From Nocardioides jishulii (lineage in GTDB: Bacteria; Actinomycetota; Actinomycetes; Propionibacteriales; Nocardioidaceae), in the NCBI RefSeq assembly GCF_006007965.1, contig NZ_CP040748.1:1116001-1180000 (forward strand): a stretch of 64,000 nt of DNA. The letters are read 5' to 3'. A program made the translations under genes and the position numbers. The notes under the pieces were generated by a model, which saw only the letters and a list, made by a program, of their open reading frames with translations, did not search any database and was not told where the DNA came from. Of this stretch, positions 1-7,847 are shown one piece after another (position 1 is the stretch's first letter; every line of letters starts with the position of its first letter).

Positions 1-2
1 AC

Positions 3-344
3 GAGTTCGACGAGATGGACCTGGAGATGCCGGGCCGGGACGGGCCCGTCGTGCCGGTCGACAGCCACGTCGCCGTGGTCCACCCCGACAACAACGGCGG
101 CGTCAGGATGCTGCGCCGTGGCTACAACTTCGTCGACGGGTCCGACGTGCTGGGAGGCATGGACTCCGGCCTCTTCTTCGTCGCCTTCGTGCGCGACCCC
201 GACACCCACTTCATCCCGTTGCAGTCGGCGATGGCCAAGCAGGACGCGTTGATGGAGTACCTGAAGTTCACCGGCTCGGCCCTCTTCGCCGTCCCGCCGG
301 GAGTGCGTCCCGGCGAGTTCGTGGGCCAGGCCCTCTTCGCCTGA
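3..344 (+). CDS. efeB: DyP-type peroxidase / deferrochelatase EfeB, C-terminal part
   Basis: The window opens inside this gene; only about the last 113 residues are present. The visible part has blocks typical of the C-terminal half of EfeB-type dye-decolorizing peroxidases: RGYNFVDG, a GLFFVAFVRDP strand, a FIPLQ stretch and the ending TGSALFAVPPGV. EfeB is a haem peroxidase, usually exported by Tat and working with EfeU and EfeO in iron uptake; those partners would lie upstream, outside the window. Signal peptide and haem ligand are not visible. The reading frame is open from the first bases to the TGA at 342-344. Confidence 0.85.
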   Translation, partial: EFDEMDLEMPGRDGPVVPVDSHVAVVHPDNNGGVRMLRRGYNFVDGSDVLGGMDSGLFFVAFVRDPDTHFIPLQSAMAKQDALMEYLKFTGSALFAVPPGVRPGEFVGQALFA

Positions 345-363
345 CCCACGAGCTCGCCTCAGC

Positions 364-1194
364 TCACTTGATCTCGCTGCGCATCAGGAAGCGCAGGCCC
401 ACGACGAGCGGCGCGACCATCCAGAGCAGCGCGGTGACGCCGAGCTGGGCCCACGCCTCGGTGCCCGGCACGCGCTCGTACAGGTAGGTGACGTTGTAGA
501 AGAGGTCGACCCACGGCCACACGTCGTGGAACGACTCCTGGTAGAAGGCCAGCGCCCCGAAGACGTTGGGCAGGATCAGGCTGTAGACGAAGTAGCCCAC
601 GATCGCGGCGGGGGAGTTGCGCAGCACCACGCCGAGGGTGAAGCCCATCAGCATCCCGAGCACGTTGGCCAGGACGACCATGGCCAGGTCGACGGCCTCG
701 AACCCCCAGACCGGGTCGACGCCGTGCACGGCCGCACCGAGCAGGTTGCCCAGGGCGCCCACACCCATCGCGACCAGGATGGCGACCACCCCGACGACGA
801 CGGTCACCACGGCCTTCGCCACGATCACGCGGCCGCGGTGGGGGACCAGGGTGAAGGTGGTCAGCCCGGTGCGCTGGCTCCACTCCGAGGTGACCGAGAG
901 GATCGCGAGGATCGGCAGGATGATCGCGATCGGCATGCCGACGGCGGTCGAGAAGCTCTCGTAGGTGATCGCTGACTCGTTGCCGAAGACGATCACGCCC
1001 GCCGAGGCGAGCACCGACAGGATCGCGATGCTGGCCAGCAACCAGAACCCCGAGCGGGTGTTGAACATCTTCACGAGCTCGACCCGCAGCAGGCCGGGGA
1101 GCCTGATCGGGGCGAGGTCGGAGCGGCGACGAGCGGGTTCCCGCGTCGGCGCCGTGCCGACGGTGGCCGGGTCGTAGGTGGTCGTGGTGCTCAT
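364..1194 (-). CDS. ABC-2 type transporter permease
   Basis: 276-residue membrane protein. A hydrophilic N-terminus of about 35 residues leads into a first membrane segment near residues 50-75 (GFWLLASIAILSVLAS), followed by about five more hydrophobic stretches. This is the layout of ABC-2 permeases of the drug, bacitracin or lantibiotic export type. Its ATG overlaps the stop of the upstream ATPase gene by 4 bp (ATGA), so the two are translationally coupled and form one exporter. The substrate cannot be read from sequence; self-protection against a membrane-active compound is one common role. Confidence 0.85.
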   Translation of the reverse strand: MSTTTTYDPATVGTAPTREPARRRSDLAPIRLPGLLRVELVKMFNTRSGFWLLASIAILSVLASAGVIVFGNESAITYESFSTAVGMPIAIILPILAILSVTSEWSQRTGLTTFTLVPHRGRVIVAKAVVTVVVGVVAILVAMGVGALGNLLGAAVHGVDPVWGFEAVDLAMVVLANVLGMLMGFTLGVVLRNSPAAIVGYFVYSLILPNVFGALAFYQESFHDVWPWVDLFYNVTYLYERVPGTEAWAQLGVTALLWMVAPLVVGLRFLMRSEIK

Positions 1195-2090
1195 GCTGCA
1201 ACTCCTTCACGCTGTGAGGCGGCGGTGAGCTCGAGGAACATCTCCTCGAGGCCGGCTCCGTCGGCCGAGCGGAGCTCGGTGAGGGCGACGCCTGCGGCCA
1301 GCGCGACCCGGCCGACCATGTCGGGGGAGGCGTCGGTGTGCAGCGCCTTGTCCGGCGTACGCGTGACCATCAGGCCCGCGGCCGTGAGTGCGGTGTCGAG
1401 CGCCTCGACGTCCGTCCCGCGTACGACGGTGCCGGCGGCGGCGAGGAGCTCGGCCTTGGTGCCCTGGGCCACCACGCGCCCGTTGCCGATCAGGACGAGG
1501 TCGTCGGCGATCACCTCGATCTCGTGCAGGAGGTGCGAGGAGAGCAGCACCGTCCCGCCGTCGTCGGCGAAGGTGCGCAGCAGGTCGCGCATCCAGCGGA
1601 TCCCCGCCGGGTCCAGCCCGTTGGCCGGCTCGTCCAGGATCAGTACCTCGGGGTCGCCCAACAGGGCAGACGCGATGCCCAGGCGCTGACGCATGCCCAG
1701 GGAGTAGTGCCGCACCCGCCGGGTGGCCTCCTCCTCGGTGAGCCCGACCAGCGCCAGCATCTCGTCGACACGGGCGACGGGAAGACCCATCGTCAGCGCG
1801 GCGACCTTGAGGATGTCGCGTCCGGTCCGGCCCGCGTGCTGGGCCGAGGCGTCGAGCAGGACGCCGACCTCGCGCCCCGGGTTGGGCAGGTCGGTGAAGT
1901 GCCGGCCGTTGACCAACGCCTCGCCGGTGGTGGGTGGGGTCAGCCCCACCATCACCCGCATGGACGTGGACTTGCCCGCGCCGTTGGGTCCCAGGAAGCC
2001 GGTGACCCTTCCGGGCTGCGCGGTGAACGAGACGTCGTCGACGGCGAGGAAGCCGCCGTACCTCTTGGTGAGAGCGTTGATGGTGATCAT
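1191..2090 (-). CDS. ABC transporter ATP-binding protein
   Basis: 299-residue ATPase starting MITINALTKRYGG. Walker A is GPNGAGKST at residues 34-42; the signature region reads YSLGMRQRLG; Walker B with the following Asp loop is ILDEPANGLDP; the switch His is in LLSSHLLHE. The C-terminal 80 residues are an extension typical of BcrA/CcmA-type exporters. I chose the ATG at 2090 rather than farther upstream because AAGGTGG lies just ahead of it and homology begins there. It is the first gene of the pair with the permease. A perfect 14-bp palindrome lies about 50 bp upstream. Confidence 0.9.
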   Translation of the reverse strand: MITINALTKRYGGFLAVDDVSFTAQPGRVTGFLGPNGAGKSTSMRVMVGLTPPTTGEALVNGRHFTDLPNPGREVGVLLDASAQHAGRTGRDILKVAALTMGLPVARVDEMLALVGLTEEEATRRVRHYSLGMRQRLGIASALLGDPEVLILDEPANGLDPAGIRWMRDLLRTFADDGGTVLLSSHLLHEIEVIADDLVLIGNGRVVAQGTKAELLAAAGTVVRGTDVEALDTALTAAGLMVTRTPDKALHTDASPDMVGRVALAAGVALTELRSADGAGLEEMFLELTAASQREGVAA

Positions 2091-2138
2091 GGGTCCACCT
2101 TCGCGTCGGTGTGGCTCCGCGCACATCGGGGAGAGCAA

Positions 2139-2152
2139 GGGGGTCGACCCCC
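2139..2152. promoter_or_regulatory. 14-bp perfect palindrome between divergent genes
   Basis: GGGGGTCGACCCCC lies in the 151-bp gap between the divergent ABC exporter and the FrnE-like gene and is followed at once by a CCCCGGGG block. It could be an operator for either gene. No regulator gene is adjacent, so the assignment is only positional. Confidence 0.3.
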
Positions 2153-2241
2153 GGGGCACCCCGAGAAGACCTCAGGGTCCACCCCTGCCCCACACAGGGG
2201 AGACCTGGGAACAGAACGACCCTCGGCGGTGTTGGCCGCAC

Positions 2242-2946
2242 ATGCGCATCGAGATCTGGAGTGACGTCGTCTGCCCCTGGTGCTACATCGGGAAGCGTCG
2301 TCTGGAGACCGCCCTGGCCGACTTCGGCCACGCCGACGAGGTGGAGATCGTGTGGCGCTCCTACCAGCTCGACCCGAGCGCCCCGAAGGACGAGGTCGTC
2401 ACGACGGTGGAGGCCCTGGGGGCGAAGTTCCCCGGCGGCCCGGAGCAGGTCACCGAGATGCTGGCACGCACGCGCGGCATCGCCGCCGAGGAAGGCCTCG
2501 CGTTCGGCGAGCACTCCGTCCACGCCAACACCGTCGACGCGCACCGCGTGCTGCACCTGGCGCTGGAGGTCGGCGGTCCTGCGCTGCAGGGCGCGCTGAA
2601 GGAGGCGCTCCTTCGCGCCCACTTCGTCGACAACCGCAACGTGGGTGACGCCCAGGTGCTCACCGACGTCGCCGTGACGACCGGCCTGCCGGCCGATCGG
2701 GTCGCCGCCGTGCTGGCGGGCGACGAGTATGCCGACGCCGTGACCGCCGACGTGGCCCAGGCCCGGGCGTACGGCGCCACCGGCGTCCCCTTCTTCGTGG
2801 TCGACGGCAAGTACGGCGTCGCCGGTGCCCAGGCCTCCGAGGTGTTCAGCCAGGTGCTGGAGCAGGCGTGGGCCGACTCCCACCCCGCGATCGCGGTCGT
2901 CGGCGGCGACGCTGACGCGTGCGGCCCCGACGGGTGCGCGATCTGA
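2242..2946 (+). CDS. DsbA-family oxidoreductase, FrnE-like
   Basis: 234 residues with a thioredoxin-like fold. The active-site motif is CPWC in SDVVCPWCYIGK near residues 12-15, followed by a helical insertion and a C-terminal cis-Pro loop (GATGVPFFVVDGKYGVAGAQ). This is the pattern of the FrnE/YwbO branch of DsbA-like disulfide oxidoreductases, which act in the cytoplasm and have been linked to oxidative stress tolerance. There is no signal peptide. The C-terminus carries two extra Cys residues (DACGPDGC), as some FrnE proteins do for a second redox step. The start is set by MRIEIWSDVVCPW, the usual N-terminus. It is transcribed away from the ABC exporter and appears to be a single gene. Confidence 0.88.
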   Translation: MRIEIWSDVVCPWCYIGKRRLETALADFGHADEVEIVWRSYQLDPSAPKDEVVTTVEALGAKFPGGPEQVTEMLARTRGIAAEEGLAFGEHSVHANTVDAHRVLHLALEVGGPALQGALKEALLRAHFVDNRNVGDAQVLTDVAVTTGLPADRVAAVLAGDEYADAVTADVAQARAYGATGVPFFVVDGKYGVAGAQASEVFSQVLEQAWADSHPAIAVVGGDADACGPDGCAI

Positions 2947-3029
2947 CCGGTCTCGACTGAGGCTGAGGAGCGCCGCGGTGACCGCTGCCTGAGTCTCACG
3001 ACTCGTCTCGGCCCCGCGTACGCCATCAT

Positions 3030-4136
3030 GTGCGGGTGACCTCGACCACAAGTACGTCCCGCCCCGTCCGGGCCACCCCCACCACGGCGCCCGACGTGGC
3101 GCGGGAGTGGGGCGTCGACCTGGCGCGCGGCGTCGCGATCATCTCGATGTTCGTGGCGCACACCGCGCCCACCGCCGGCCCCGGTGGGGTGCTGATGCTG
3201 TCGGAGTACCTCACCTTCCCGCTCTTCGCGCTGCTGGTCGGCGCCGGGGTCGAGCTGGGTGCGCGGCGTACGAGGGTGTGGGAGCACGGCGCCGCCTCGC
3301 TCGTCCGGGCGGCGGCGCTCCTGCTCGCGGGATGGCTGTTGGCCAAGGCCGGCGCGTGGATCGTGATCGTGCTCGCGCCGCTCGGCCTGCTCACCCTGCT
3401 CTGCTGGGCGGTGTCGCGCCTGCCCTCGTGGGGCGTCGCGCTCGTGGGGCTGGGCGCCGGGCTGGTCGCGCCGTGGAGCATCGAGGCCAGCCGCTCGACC
3501 GTCAGTGAGCTGGCCCTCGCACAGGAGACGGGGCGTCTGTGGTGGTTCGAGCTCTTGGTCAGCGCCTACTACCCCCAGGCCGTGCTGCTGCTGGTCGGGT
3601 GCGCCGGCATCCTCGTCACCCGGCTGCTGGTGCCCCGTGACGGACGCCCGGCGTCCTGGCCCACCACGGGTGTCGTGATCGGTGCGTCGGGCGCCGTCTT
3701 CCTGGCCCTGGCCGCGCTGCACCTGACGGGGCGGACCGAGATCGTCGCCTACCGCACCACGTGGCCCGAGGAGCTCTTCGTCACCGCGTTCGCCGTCGGC
3801 GTCTTCGCCGTGTGTCTGGTCGTGGCGCGGGCTCGCCTCGTACGCCAGGTGCTCGCGCCACTGGCCTGGGTCGGTGCGATGACGCTCACCGTCTACGTGC
3901 TGCACGTCGGCTGGCTGGCCTGGTGGGTGCGGGGTCTCCACCCGGGCGTCTCCGACGACGCCTGGAGCAACGTCATCGGGATGAGCGTGGCAGCACTCCT
4001 GCTGGCGACGCTGTGGCGGCTGCTCCGCGCGCCGCGCCCCTGGAGCCGCGGACCGCTGGAGGGCGTCGTTGGTCTTGCCGTGCAGCTGGCCACGGCCGGG
4101 GTCAGGGATCGCCGCGCCGCACCGGAGCCGGAGTGA
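3030..4136 (+). CDS. Acyltransferase-like integral membrane protein (heparan N-acetyltransferase/DUF418-like)
   Basis: 368-residue polytopic membrane protein. After a Thr/Ser-rich N-terminus, the first segment carries GVDLARGVAIISMFVAHTAP, which resembles the RGxAxxxM(x)xxH start of DUF418/YeiB and heparan-alpha-glucosaminide N-acetyltransferase-like proteins. Around nine to ten hydrophobic segments follow. In these families the conserved Asp-Arg and His of the first helix take part in membrane acyl transfer. The acceptor is unknown. GTG at 3030 is the first usable start; a second in-frame GTG lies two codons later and there is no clear Shine-Dalgarno sequence. Confidence 0.75.
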   Translation: MRVTSTTSTSRPVRATPTTAPDVAREWGVDLARGVAIISMFVAHTAPTAGPGGVLMLSEYLTFPLFALLVGAGVELGARRTRVWEHGAASLVRAAALLLAGWLLAKAGAWIVIVLAPLGLLTLLCWAVSRLPSWGVALVGLGAGLVAPWSIEASRSTVSELALAQETGRLWWFELLVSAYYPQAVLLLVGCAGILVTRLLVPRDGRPASWPTTGVVIGASGAVFLALAALHLTGRTEIVAYRTTWPEELFVTAFAVGVFAVCLVVARARLVRQVLAPLAWVGAMTLTVYVLHVGWLAWWVRGLHPGVSDDAWSNVIGMSVAALLLATLWRLLRAPRPWSRGPLEGVVGLAVQLATAGVRDRRAAPEPE

Positions 4137-4144
4137 GTACGCGG

Positions 4145-4162
4145 AGTGAGAACCAGGTCTCA
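4145..4162. promoter_or_regulatory. Inverted repeat upstream of serA
   Basis: GTGAGA-N6-TCTCAC, a 6-bp inverted repeat about 140 bp before the serA start and about 40 bp before a TAGCAT -10-like hexamer at 4202-4207. It may be an operator. GTCTCA also occurs in the ndgR/leuC control region at 27950-27955, which weakly suggests a shared regulator. Confidence 0.3.
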
Positions 4163-4299
4163 CCAACCCGGCCCGGGCGCTCCGACGCTCGCGTCGACGG
4201 GTAGCATCGGGCCCAAGCACAGCGTTGTGCGCACCGCGTCGACGACCAGTCCGCGGGTCTGCCACCCATCACATCTCTGACTTAGCTGAGGACCCAGCT

Positions 4300-5886
4300 G
4301 TGACCAAGCCTGTCGTACTCATTGCCGAAGAGCTCAGCCCCGCCACCATCGAGGCGCTGGGCCCGGACTTCGAGATCCGCCACTGCAACGGTGCCGACCG
4401 CACCGAGCTGCTCGCCGCCATCGTTGACGTGGACGCGATCCTGGTGCGCTCCGCCACCAAGGTCAACGAGGAAGCCCTCGCCGCCGCGAAGAAGCTGAAG
4501 GTCGTCGCCCGTGCCGGCGTCGGTCTGGACAACGTCGACGTCAAGGCCGCCACCCAGGCCGGCGTCATGGTGGTCAACGCCCCCACCTCCAACATCACCA
4601 GCGCCGCCGAGCTCGCGGTCGCCCTGATGCTGGCCGCGGCCCGCCACATCAGCCCGGCCCACGCCGCGCTGGTCAACGGCGAGTGGAAGCGCTCGAAGTA
4701 CACCGGCATCGAGCTCTTCGAGAAGACCGTCGGCATCGTCGGCCTCGGCCGCATCGGCGTCCTGGTCGCCCAGCGTCTCCAGGCCTTCGGCATGAAGGTC
4801 GTCGCCTACGACCCCTACGTGCAGGCCGGCCGCGCCGCCCAGATCGGCGCCCGCCTCGTCGACCTCGACACCCTGCTCGCCGAGTCCGACTTCATCAGCG
4901 TGCACCTGCCCAAGACCCCCGAGACCGTGGGCCTGATCGGCGCCGACCAGCTCGCCAAGGCGAAGAAGGAGCTCGTCCTCGTCAACGCCGCCCGTGGTGG
5001 CATCGTCGACGAGAACGCCCTCTACGAGGCCCTCAAGAGTGGTCAGATCGCTGCCGCTGGCCTCGACGTCTTCGACAAGGAGCCCTGCACCGACAGCCCG
5101 CTCTTCACCCTGGAGAACGTCGTCGCCACGCCCCACCTCGGCGCGTCGACCGACGAGGCCCAGGAGAAGGCCGGCGTCGCCGTCGCCAAGTCGGTCCGCC
5201 TCGCCCTGTCGGGTGAGCTCGTGCCCGACGCCGTCAACGTCCAGGGTGGCGTCATCGCCGAGGACGTACGCCCCGGCATCCCGCTCACCGAGAAGCTCGG
5301 CCGCGTCTTCACCGCCCTCGCGGGCGAGGTCGCGCAGCAGATCGACGTCGAGGTCCGCGGCGAGATCACCGAGTACGACGTCAAGGTGCTCGAGCTGGCC
5401 GCCCTCAAGGGTGTCTTCGCCGACATCGTCGAGGACCAGGTCTCCTACGTGAACGCCCCGCTCCTGGCCGCCGAGCGCGGCACCGCGGTGCGCCTCGTCA
5501 CCGAGTCCGAGAGCCCCGACCACCGCAACCTCATCACCATCCGCGGCACGCTCGCCGACGGCCAGCAGATCTCCGTCGGCGGCACCCTCGTGGGGATCGC
5601 CCAGAAGGAGCGTCTGGTCGAGGTCAACGGCTTCGACGTCGACATCGAGCCCACCGAGCACCTGGCGTTCTTCACCTACGAGGACCGTCCGGGCATGGTC
5701 GGCACCGTCGGCCGCATCCTGGGCGAGTCGAACGTCAACATCGCCGGCATGCAGGTCGCCCGCCACGCCAAGGGTGGCCACGCCCTGGTCGCCCTGTCGG
5801 TCGACTCCGCGATCCCGGTCGAGTCGCTCGCCGAGATCAAGGGCGCGATGACCGCCACCCAGGTGCGCGCGGTCAACCTTTCCTGA
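4300..5886 (+). CDS. serA: D-3-phosphoglycerate dehydrogenase
   Basis: 528 residues, the length of the long actinobacterial SerA. It oxidises 3-phosphoglycerate to 3-phosphohydroxypyruvate with NAD, the first step of serine synthesis. The NAD-binding glycine motif GIVGLGRIG lies near residues 145-153; RGGIVDE and the catalytic His region ATPHLGASTDEA follow; a C-terminal ACT domain starts near residue 450 (AFFTYEDRPGMVGTVGRIL), preceded by the intervening domain of long SerA proteins. The ACT domain normally gives serine feedback. I chose GTG at 4300 (MTKPVVLIAEEL) over an upstream ATG at 4225 because family homology starts here and GAGGA precedes it. A strong hairpin follows the stop. Confidence 0.95.
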   Translation: MTKPVVLIAEELSPATIEALGPDFEIRHCNGADRTELLAAIVDVDAILVRSATKVNEEALAAAKKLKVVARAGVGLDNVDVKAATQAGVMVVNAPTSNITSAAELAVALMLAAARHISPAHAALVNGEWKRSKYTGIELFEKTVGIVGLGRIGVLVAQRLQAFGMKVVAYDPYVQAGRAAQIGARLVDLDTLLAESDFISVHLPKTPETVGLIGADQLAKAKKELVLVNAARGGIVDENALYEALKSGQIAAAGLDVFDKEPCTDSPLFTLENVVATPHLGASTDEAQEKAGVAVAKSVRLALSGELVPDAVNVQGGVIAEDVRPGIPLTEKLGRVFTALAGEVAQQIDVEVRGEITEYDVKVLELAALKGVFADIVEDQVSYVNAPLLAAERGTAVRLVTESESPDHRNLITIRGTLADGQQISVGGTLVGIAQKERLVEVNGFDVDIEPTEHLAFFTYEDRPGMVGTVGRILGESNVNIAGMQVARHAKGGHALVALSVDSAIPVESLAEIKGAMTATQVRAVNLS

Positions 5887-5898
5887 CGCACGGACGAC

Positions 5899-5934
5899 CA
5901 CGACCCGGTGCCACCTCGGTGGCGCCGGGTCGTG
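5899..5934 (+). terminator. Hairpin terminator after serA
   Basis: A 17-bp stem (5899-5915 with 5918-5934, one T-G pair) with a very short loop, 12 bp after the serA stop. It has no T-tract, as is usual in this GC-rich group. Confidence 0.75.
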
Positions 5935-5962
5935 CCGTGTCCGGCCTTCCTAGAGTGGGCGC

Positions 5963-6664
5963 ATGTCCCGGACCACCCCTGACCCCGCTCCGGTCGTCCT
6001 CCTCGACCTGGGCCCGGTCGCCCAGCTCCGCGCCGGCCGGCTGGGGCGCCGCCTCGTGCAGCTCTTCCTCGGCCTGCTCGTCTACGGGCTCTCACTCGCC
6101 CTGATGGTCGAGGGAGCGCTCGGCGTCGCTCCGTGGGACGTCATGCACCTGGCGATTACGCGCTACGTGCCCCTCACGCTGGGGCAGGTCGTCATCGTCG
6201 CCAGCTTCGTGGTGCTGCTGGCGTGGATCCCGTTGCGCGAGAAGCCGGGGCTGGGCACCGTCGCCAACGCCTTCGTGGTGGGCCTGTCCACCGACGCCGC
6301 CCTGGCCGTGCTGCCGACGCCCGACTCGCTCACCCTGCGGATCGCCTTCGTCGTGCTGGGCGTGGTGCTCAACGCGGTGGCCACCGCTTTCTACATCGGC
6401 GCCCAGCTCGGGCGGGGGCCCCGCGACGGACTGATGACGGGCCTGGCGCGGCGCACGGGCGCCTCGCTGCGCCTCGTGCGTACGTCGCTCGAGGTCTCCG
6501 TCGTCGCCGCCGGCCTTGCCCTCGGTGGGCGCCTCGGGGCCGAGGTCGGCGCCGGGACGGTGCTGTACGCCCTCGCCATCGGCCCGCTCGCGCAGGCGTT
6601 CCTACCGTGGGCGCTGGTGCACCTTCCGGCGCCTGATCCCGTCGAGGTCGGCATCGACGGCTGA
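5963..6664 (+). CDS. YczE/YitT-type membrane protein
   Basis: 233 residues with about five hydrophobic segments. The N-terminal part LVYGLSLALMVEGALGVAPWDV and the central FYIGAQLGRGPRDGLMTGL match the YczE/YyaS family of small integral membrane proteins, whose function is mostly unknown; some members sit beside regulators or siderophore clusters. TAGAGT ends 6 bp before the ATG, which suggests a leaderless transcript. The strong serA terminator just upstream supports an independent unit. Low-identity alternatives within the DUF161 group cannot be excluded. Confidence 0.75.
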   Translation: MSRTTPDPAPVVLLDLGPVAQLRAGRLGRRLVQLFLGLLVYGLSLALMVEGALGVAPWDVMHLAITRYVPLTLGQVVIVASFVVLLAWIPLREKPGLGTVANAFVVGLSTDAALAVLPTPDSLTLRIAFVVLGVVLNAVATAFYIGAQLGRGPRDGLMTGLARRTGASLRLVRTSLEVSVVAAGLALGGRLGAEVGAGTVLYALAIGPLAQAFLPWALVHLPAPDPVEVGIDG

Positions 6665-6695
6665 GCGTCCTGCCGGTGGCGCGGGGGAGTGGGGG

Positions 6696-7262
6696 TCAGC
6701 GACGCGTGGCGATGAGGACCGACGCGTCGTGGGCGATCATCACCTCGACCGCGGTGAAGCGCTCGTCGGTCAGCCACTCCTCGCGCAGCGTGTCGACGCG
6801 GCCGAGGTAGATCGGGGGCCACGACTCGCAGGGGGTGAAGTCGTCGAGCACGACGATGCCACCGGTCTCGACGAGGTCGGCGACGGTGTCGACCCGGACG
6901 CTGTCCGGGTCACCGGAGTCGAGGAAGAGCAGGGAGAAGGGGCCCTTGCTCGACAGGCTCGACCAGTCCGCCTCGAAGACCTCGACGGAGTCGTCGTCCT
7001 CGAAGATCTCCGCCGCCGCCTTCGCCAGGCGGGGGTTGAGCTCGGCGGTCAGGATCCGCGCGTCGGTCTGGACGCCGGAGCGCAGCCAGGCGGTGCCGAC
7101 CCCGCACCCGGTGCCGAACTCGGCGAGGACGCCGTCGCGGGTTGCAGCCAGGGCAGCCAGCAGGCGGCCCGTCTCGTTGCGGCAGAACGACACGTAACCC
7201 GCCTTGCGGGAGACGTCGAACGCGCGACGGACGATGTCCGGAAGATCGGGGGGTGCACTCAC
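6696..7262 (-). CDS. Class I SAM-dependent methyltransferase (O-methyltransferase-like)
   Basis: 188 residues. The SAM-binding loop is EFGTGCGVGTAWL in the N-terminal third, followed by an acidic strand end (ILTAELNPRLA), a FEADW region, SLLFLDSGDPD and VVLDDFTPC. This resembles the small O-methyltransferase group that also matches putative tRNA or catechol methyltransferases. The substrate is unknown. I placed the start at GTG 7262 (VSAPPDLPDIV); its Shine-Dalgarno is poor because GAGG abuts the codon, so a slightly different start is possible. It diverges from the leuB leader. Confidence 0.75.
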   Translation of the reverse strand: MSAPPDLPDIVRRAFDVSRKAGYVSFCRNETGRLLAALAATRDGVLAEFGTGCGVGTAWLRSGVQTDARILTAELNPRLAKAAAEIFEDDDSVEVFEADWSSLSSKGPFSLLFLDSGDPDSVRVDTVADLVETGGIVVLDDFTPCESWPPIYLGRVDTLREEWLTDERFTAVEVMIAHDASVLIATRR

Positions 7263-7321
7263 CTCGGAAGTGTCGCACCGGGGTGGTGAGTGTGACGTAC
7301 GTCGTCCACCCGCTGAAACCC

Positions 7322-7350
7322 TCGACAGCGCGCGGCGCGCGACGTATGGT
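7322..7350 (+). promoter_or_regulatory. Promoter of the leuB leader
   Basis: TCGACA at 7322-7327 and TATGGT at 7345-7350 with a 17-bp spacer. Transcription would start near 7357, only a few bases before the leader peptide ATG at 7360, so the leader would be nearly leaderless. Confidence 0.6.
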
Positions 7351-7359
7351 CCTCCCATC

Positions 7360-7404
7360 ATGTGGAGCGTGCTCGTACTCATCGACTGCCGCGGCGAGGC
7401 CTGA
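7360..7404 (+). CDS. Leader peptide rich in Val/Leu/Ile codons (attenuation peptide)
   Basis: 14 codons, ATG to TGA, reading MWSVLVLIDCRGEA. Five of six consecutive residues (V-L-V-L-I) are branched-chain amino acids, as expected of a peptide whose translation senses leucine, valine or isoleucine supply. The next recognised gene downstream is leuB. The ORF begins just after a good promoter and its 3' end overlaps one arm of an 11-bp stem, so ribosome position would decide which RNA hairpin forms. The peptide itself probably has no other function. Confidence 0.65.
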   Translation: MWSVLVLIDCRGEA

Positions 7405-7450
7405 CAGAGGGCCACCTCGCCGCGGTGTTGCGGTGATGCACGTGGCCCTC
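7389..7450 (+). promoter_or_regulatory. Candidate transcription attenuator with two competing hairpins
   Basis: Stem A pairs 7389-7399 with 7415-7425 (11 bp, perfect). Stem B pairs 7407-7415 with 7442-7450 (9 bp, perfect). B's left arm lies in the loop of A and they share base 7415, so they exclude each other. A ribosome stalled at the Val/Leu/Ile codons (7369-7383) leaves A free to form; one that reaches the stop at 7402 covers A's left arm and allows B. That is the classical arrangement of antiterminator A and terminator B. B lacks a run of T. Confidence 0.55.
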
Positions 7451-7707
7451 GGACTCGCAGCCTTTCGCTCCGCACTGATCTCCTGACCTGAGCAGCGCAA
7501 CCCGCTCGCTCCCGGTCCGACGATCGGACGTCCTGCCGCCCCACCAGCTGGCGACGTACGCCTCGCGACCCGCGAGCTGCTCCGACCCGGGCCCGTCCTG
7601 GCGACTGCCTCATCAGGCGTCGCCGACGCCTCCGCGGTGCGGAGCGCGAGGCTCCATCCCCCCTCATCCGACCCCGGTCCCCGGGGTCGCACCCCTCAGG
7701 AGAGAAC
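7451..7707 (+). other. Structured untranslated region between attenuator and small ORF
   Basis: No convincing gene. Three perfect hairpins occur: 7515-7520 with 7524-7529, 7615-7621 with 7625-7631, and 7670-7677 with 7681-7688. The last ends 20 bp before the ATG of the small ORF and could affect its translation. Short ORFs such as 7436-7486 have no Shine-Dalgarno and are not called. Confidence 0.4.
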
Positions 7708-7836
7708 ATGTACGAGTTGAACCCGGCCGACTGGGGCCCCGGACGTCACAACCCTTCGGCTCCCCACAGCCACCACGCGCTGCAGCTGGCAGTTGACCTG
7801 CGAGATGCCGCCGACCAGCGACCCGACGACAACTAA
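7708..7836 (+). CDS. Small ORF of 42 residues upstream of leuB, function unknown
   Basis: 42 codons beginning [10 protein letters not shown] and ending DQRPDDN, with an excellent Shine-Dalgarno AGGAGAG 2 bp before the ATG region and a stop 11 bp before leuB. The product is hydrophilic, rich in His, Asp and Pro, without signal peptide or membrane segment. I do not recognise a family. It could be a small protein co-transcribed with leuB or a translated leader that couples to leuB. Its T-A-A stop is part of a TAACCT hexamer that could also be a -10 box for leuB. Confidence 0.5.
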   Translation: MYELNPADWGPGRHNPSAPHSHHALQLAVDLRDAADQRPDDN

Positions 7837-7847
7837 CCTCCGGAGCC

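Noticed and set aside
4136..4299. Serine riboswitch or attenuator before serA
   Set aside because: Only a 6-bp inverted repeat and no leader peptide with Ser codons were seen; not enough for a riboswitch call.
4282..5901. 539-codon open frame opposite serA
   Set aside because: Shadow frame without any domain; serA accounts for the region.
7436..7486. 16-codon ORF inside the leuB leader
   Set aside because: No ribosome site and it overlaps an arm of the attenuator stem; probably not translated.
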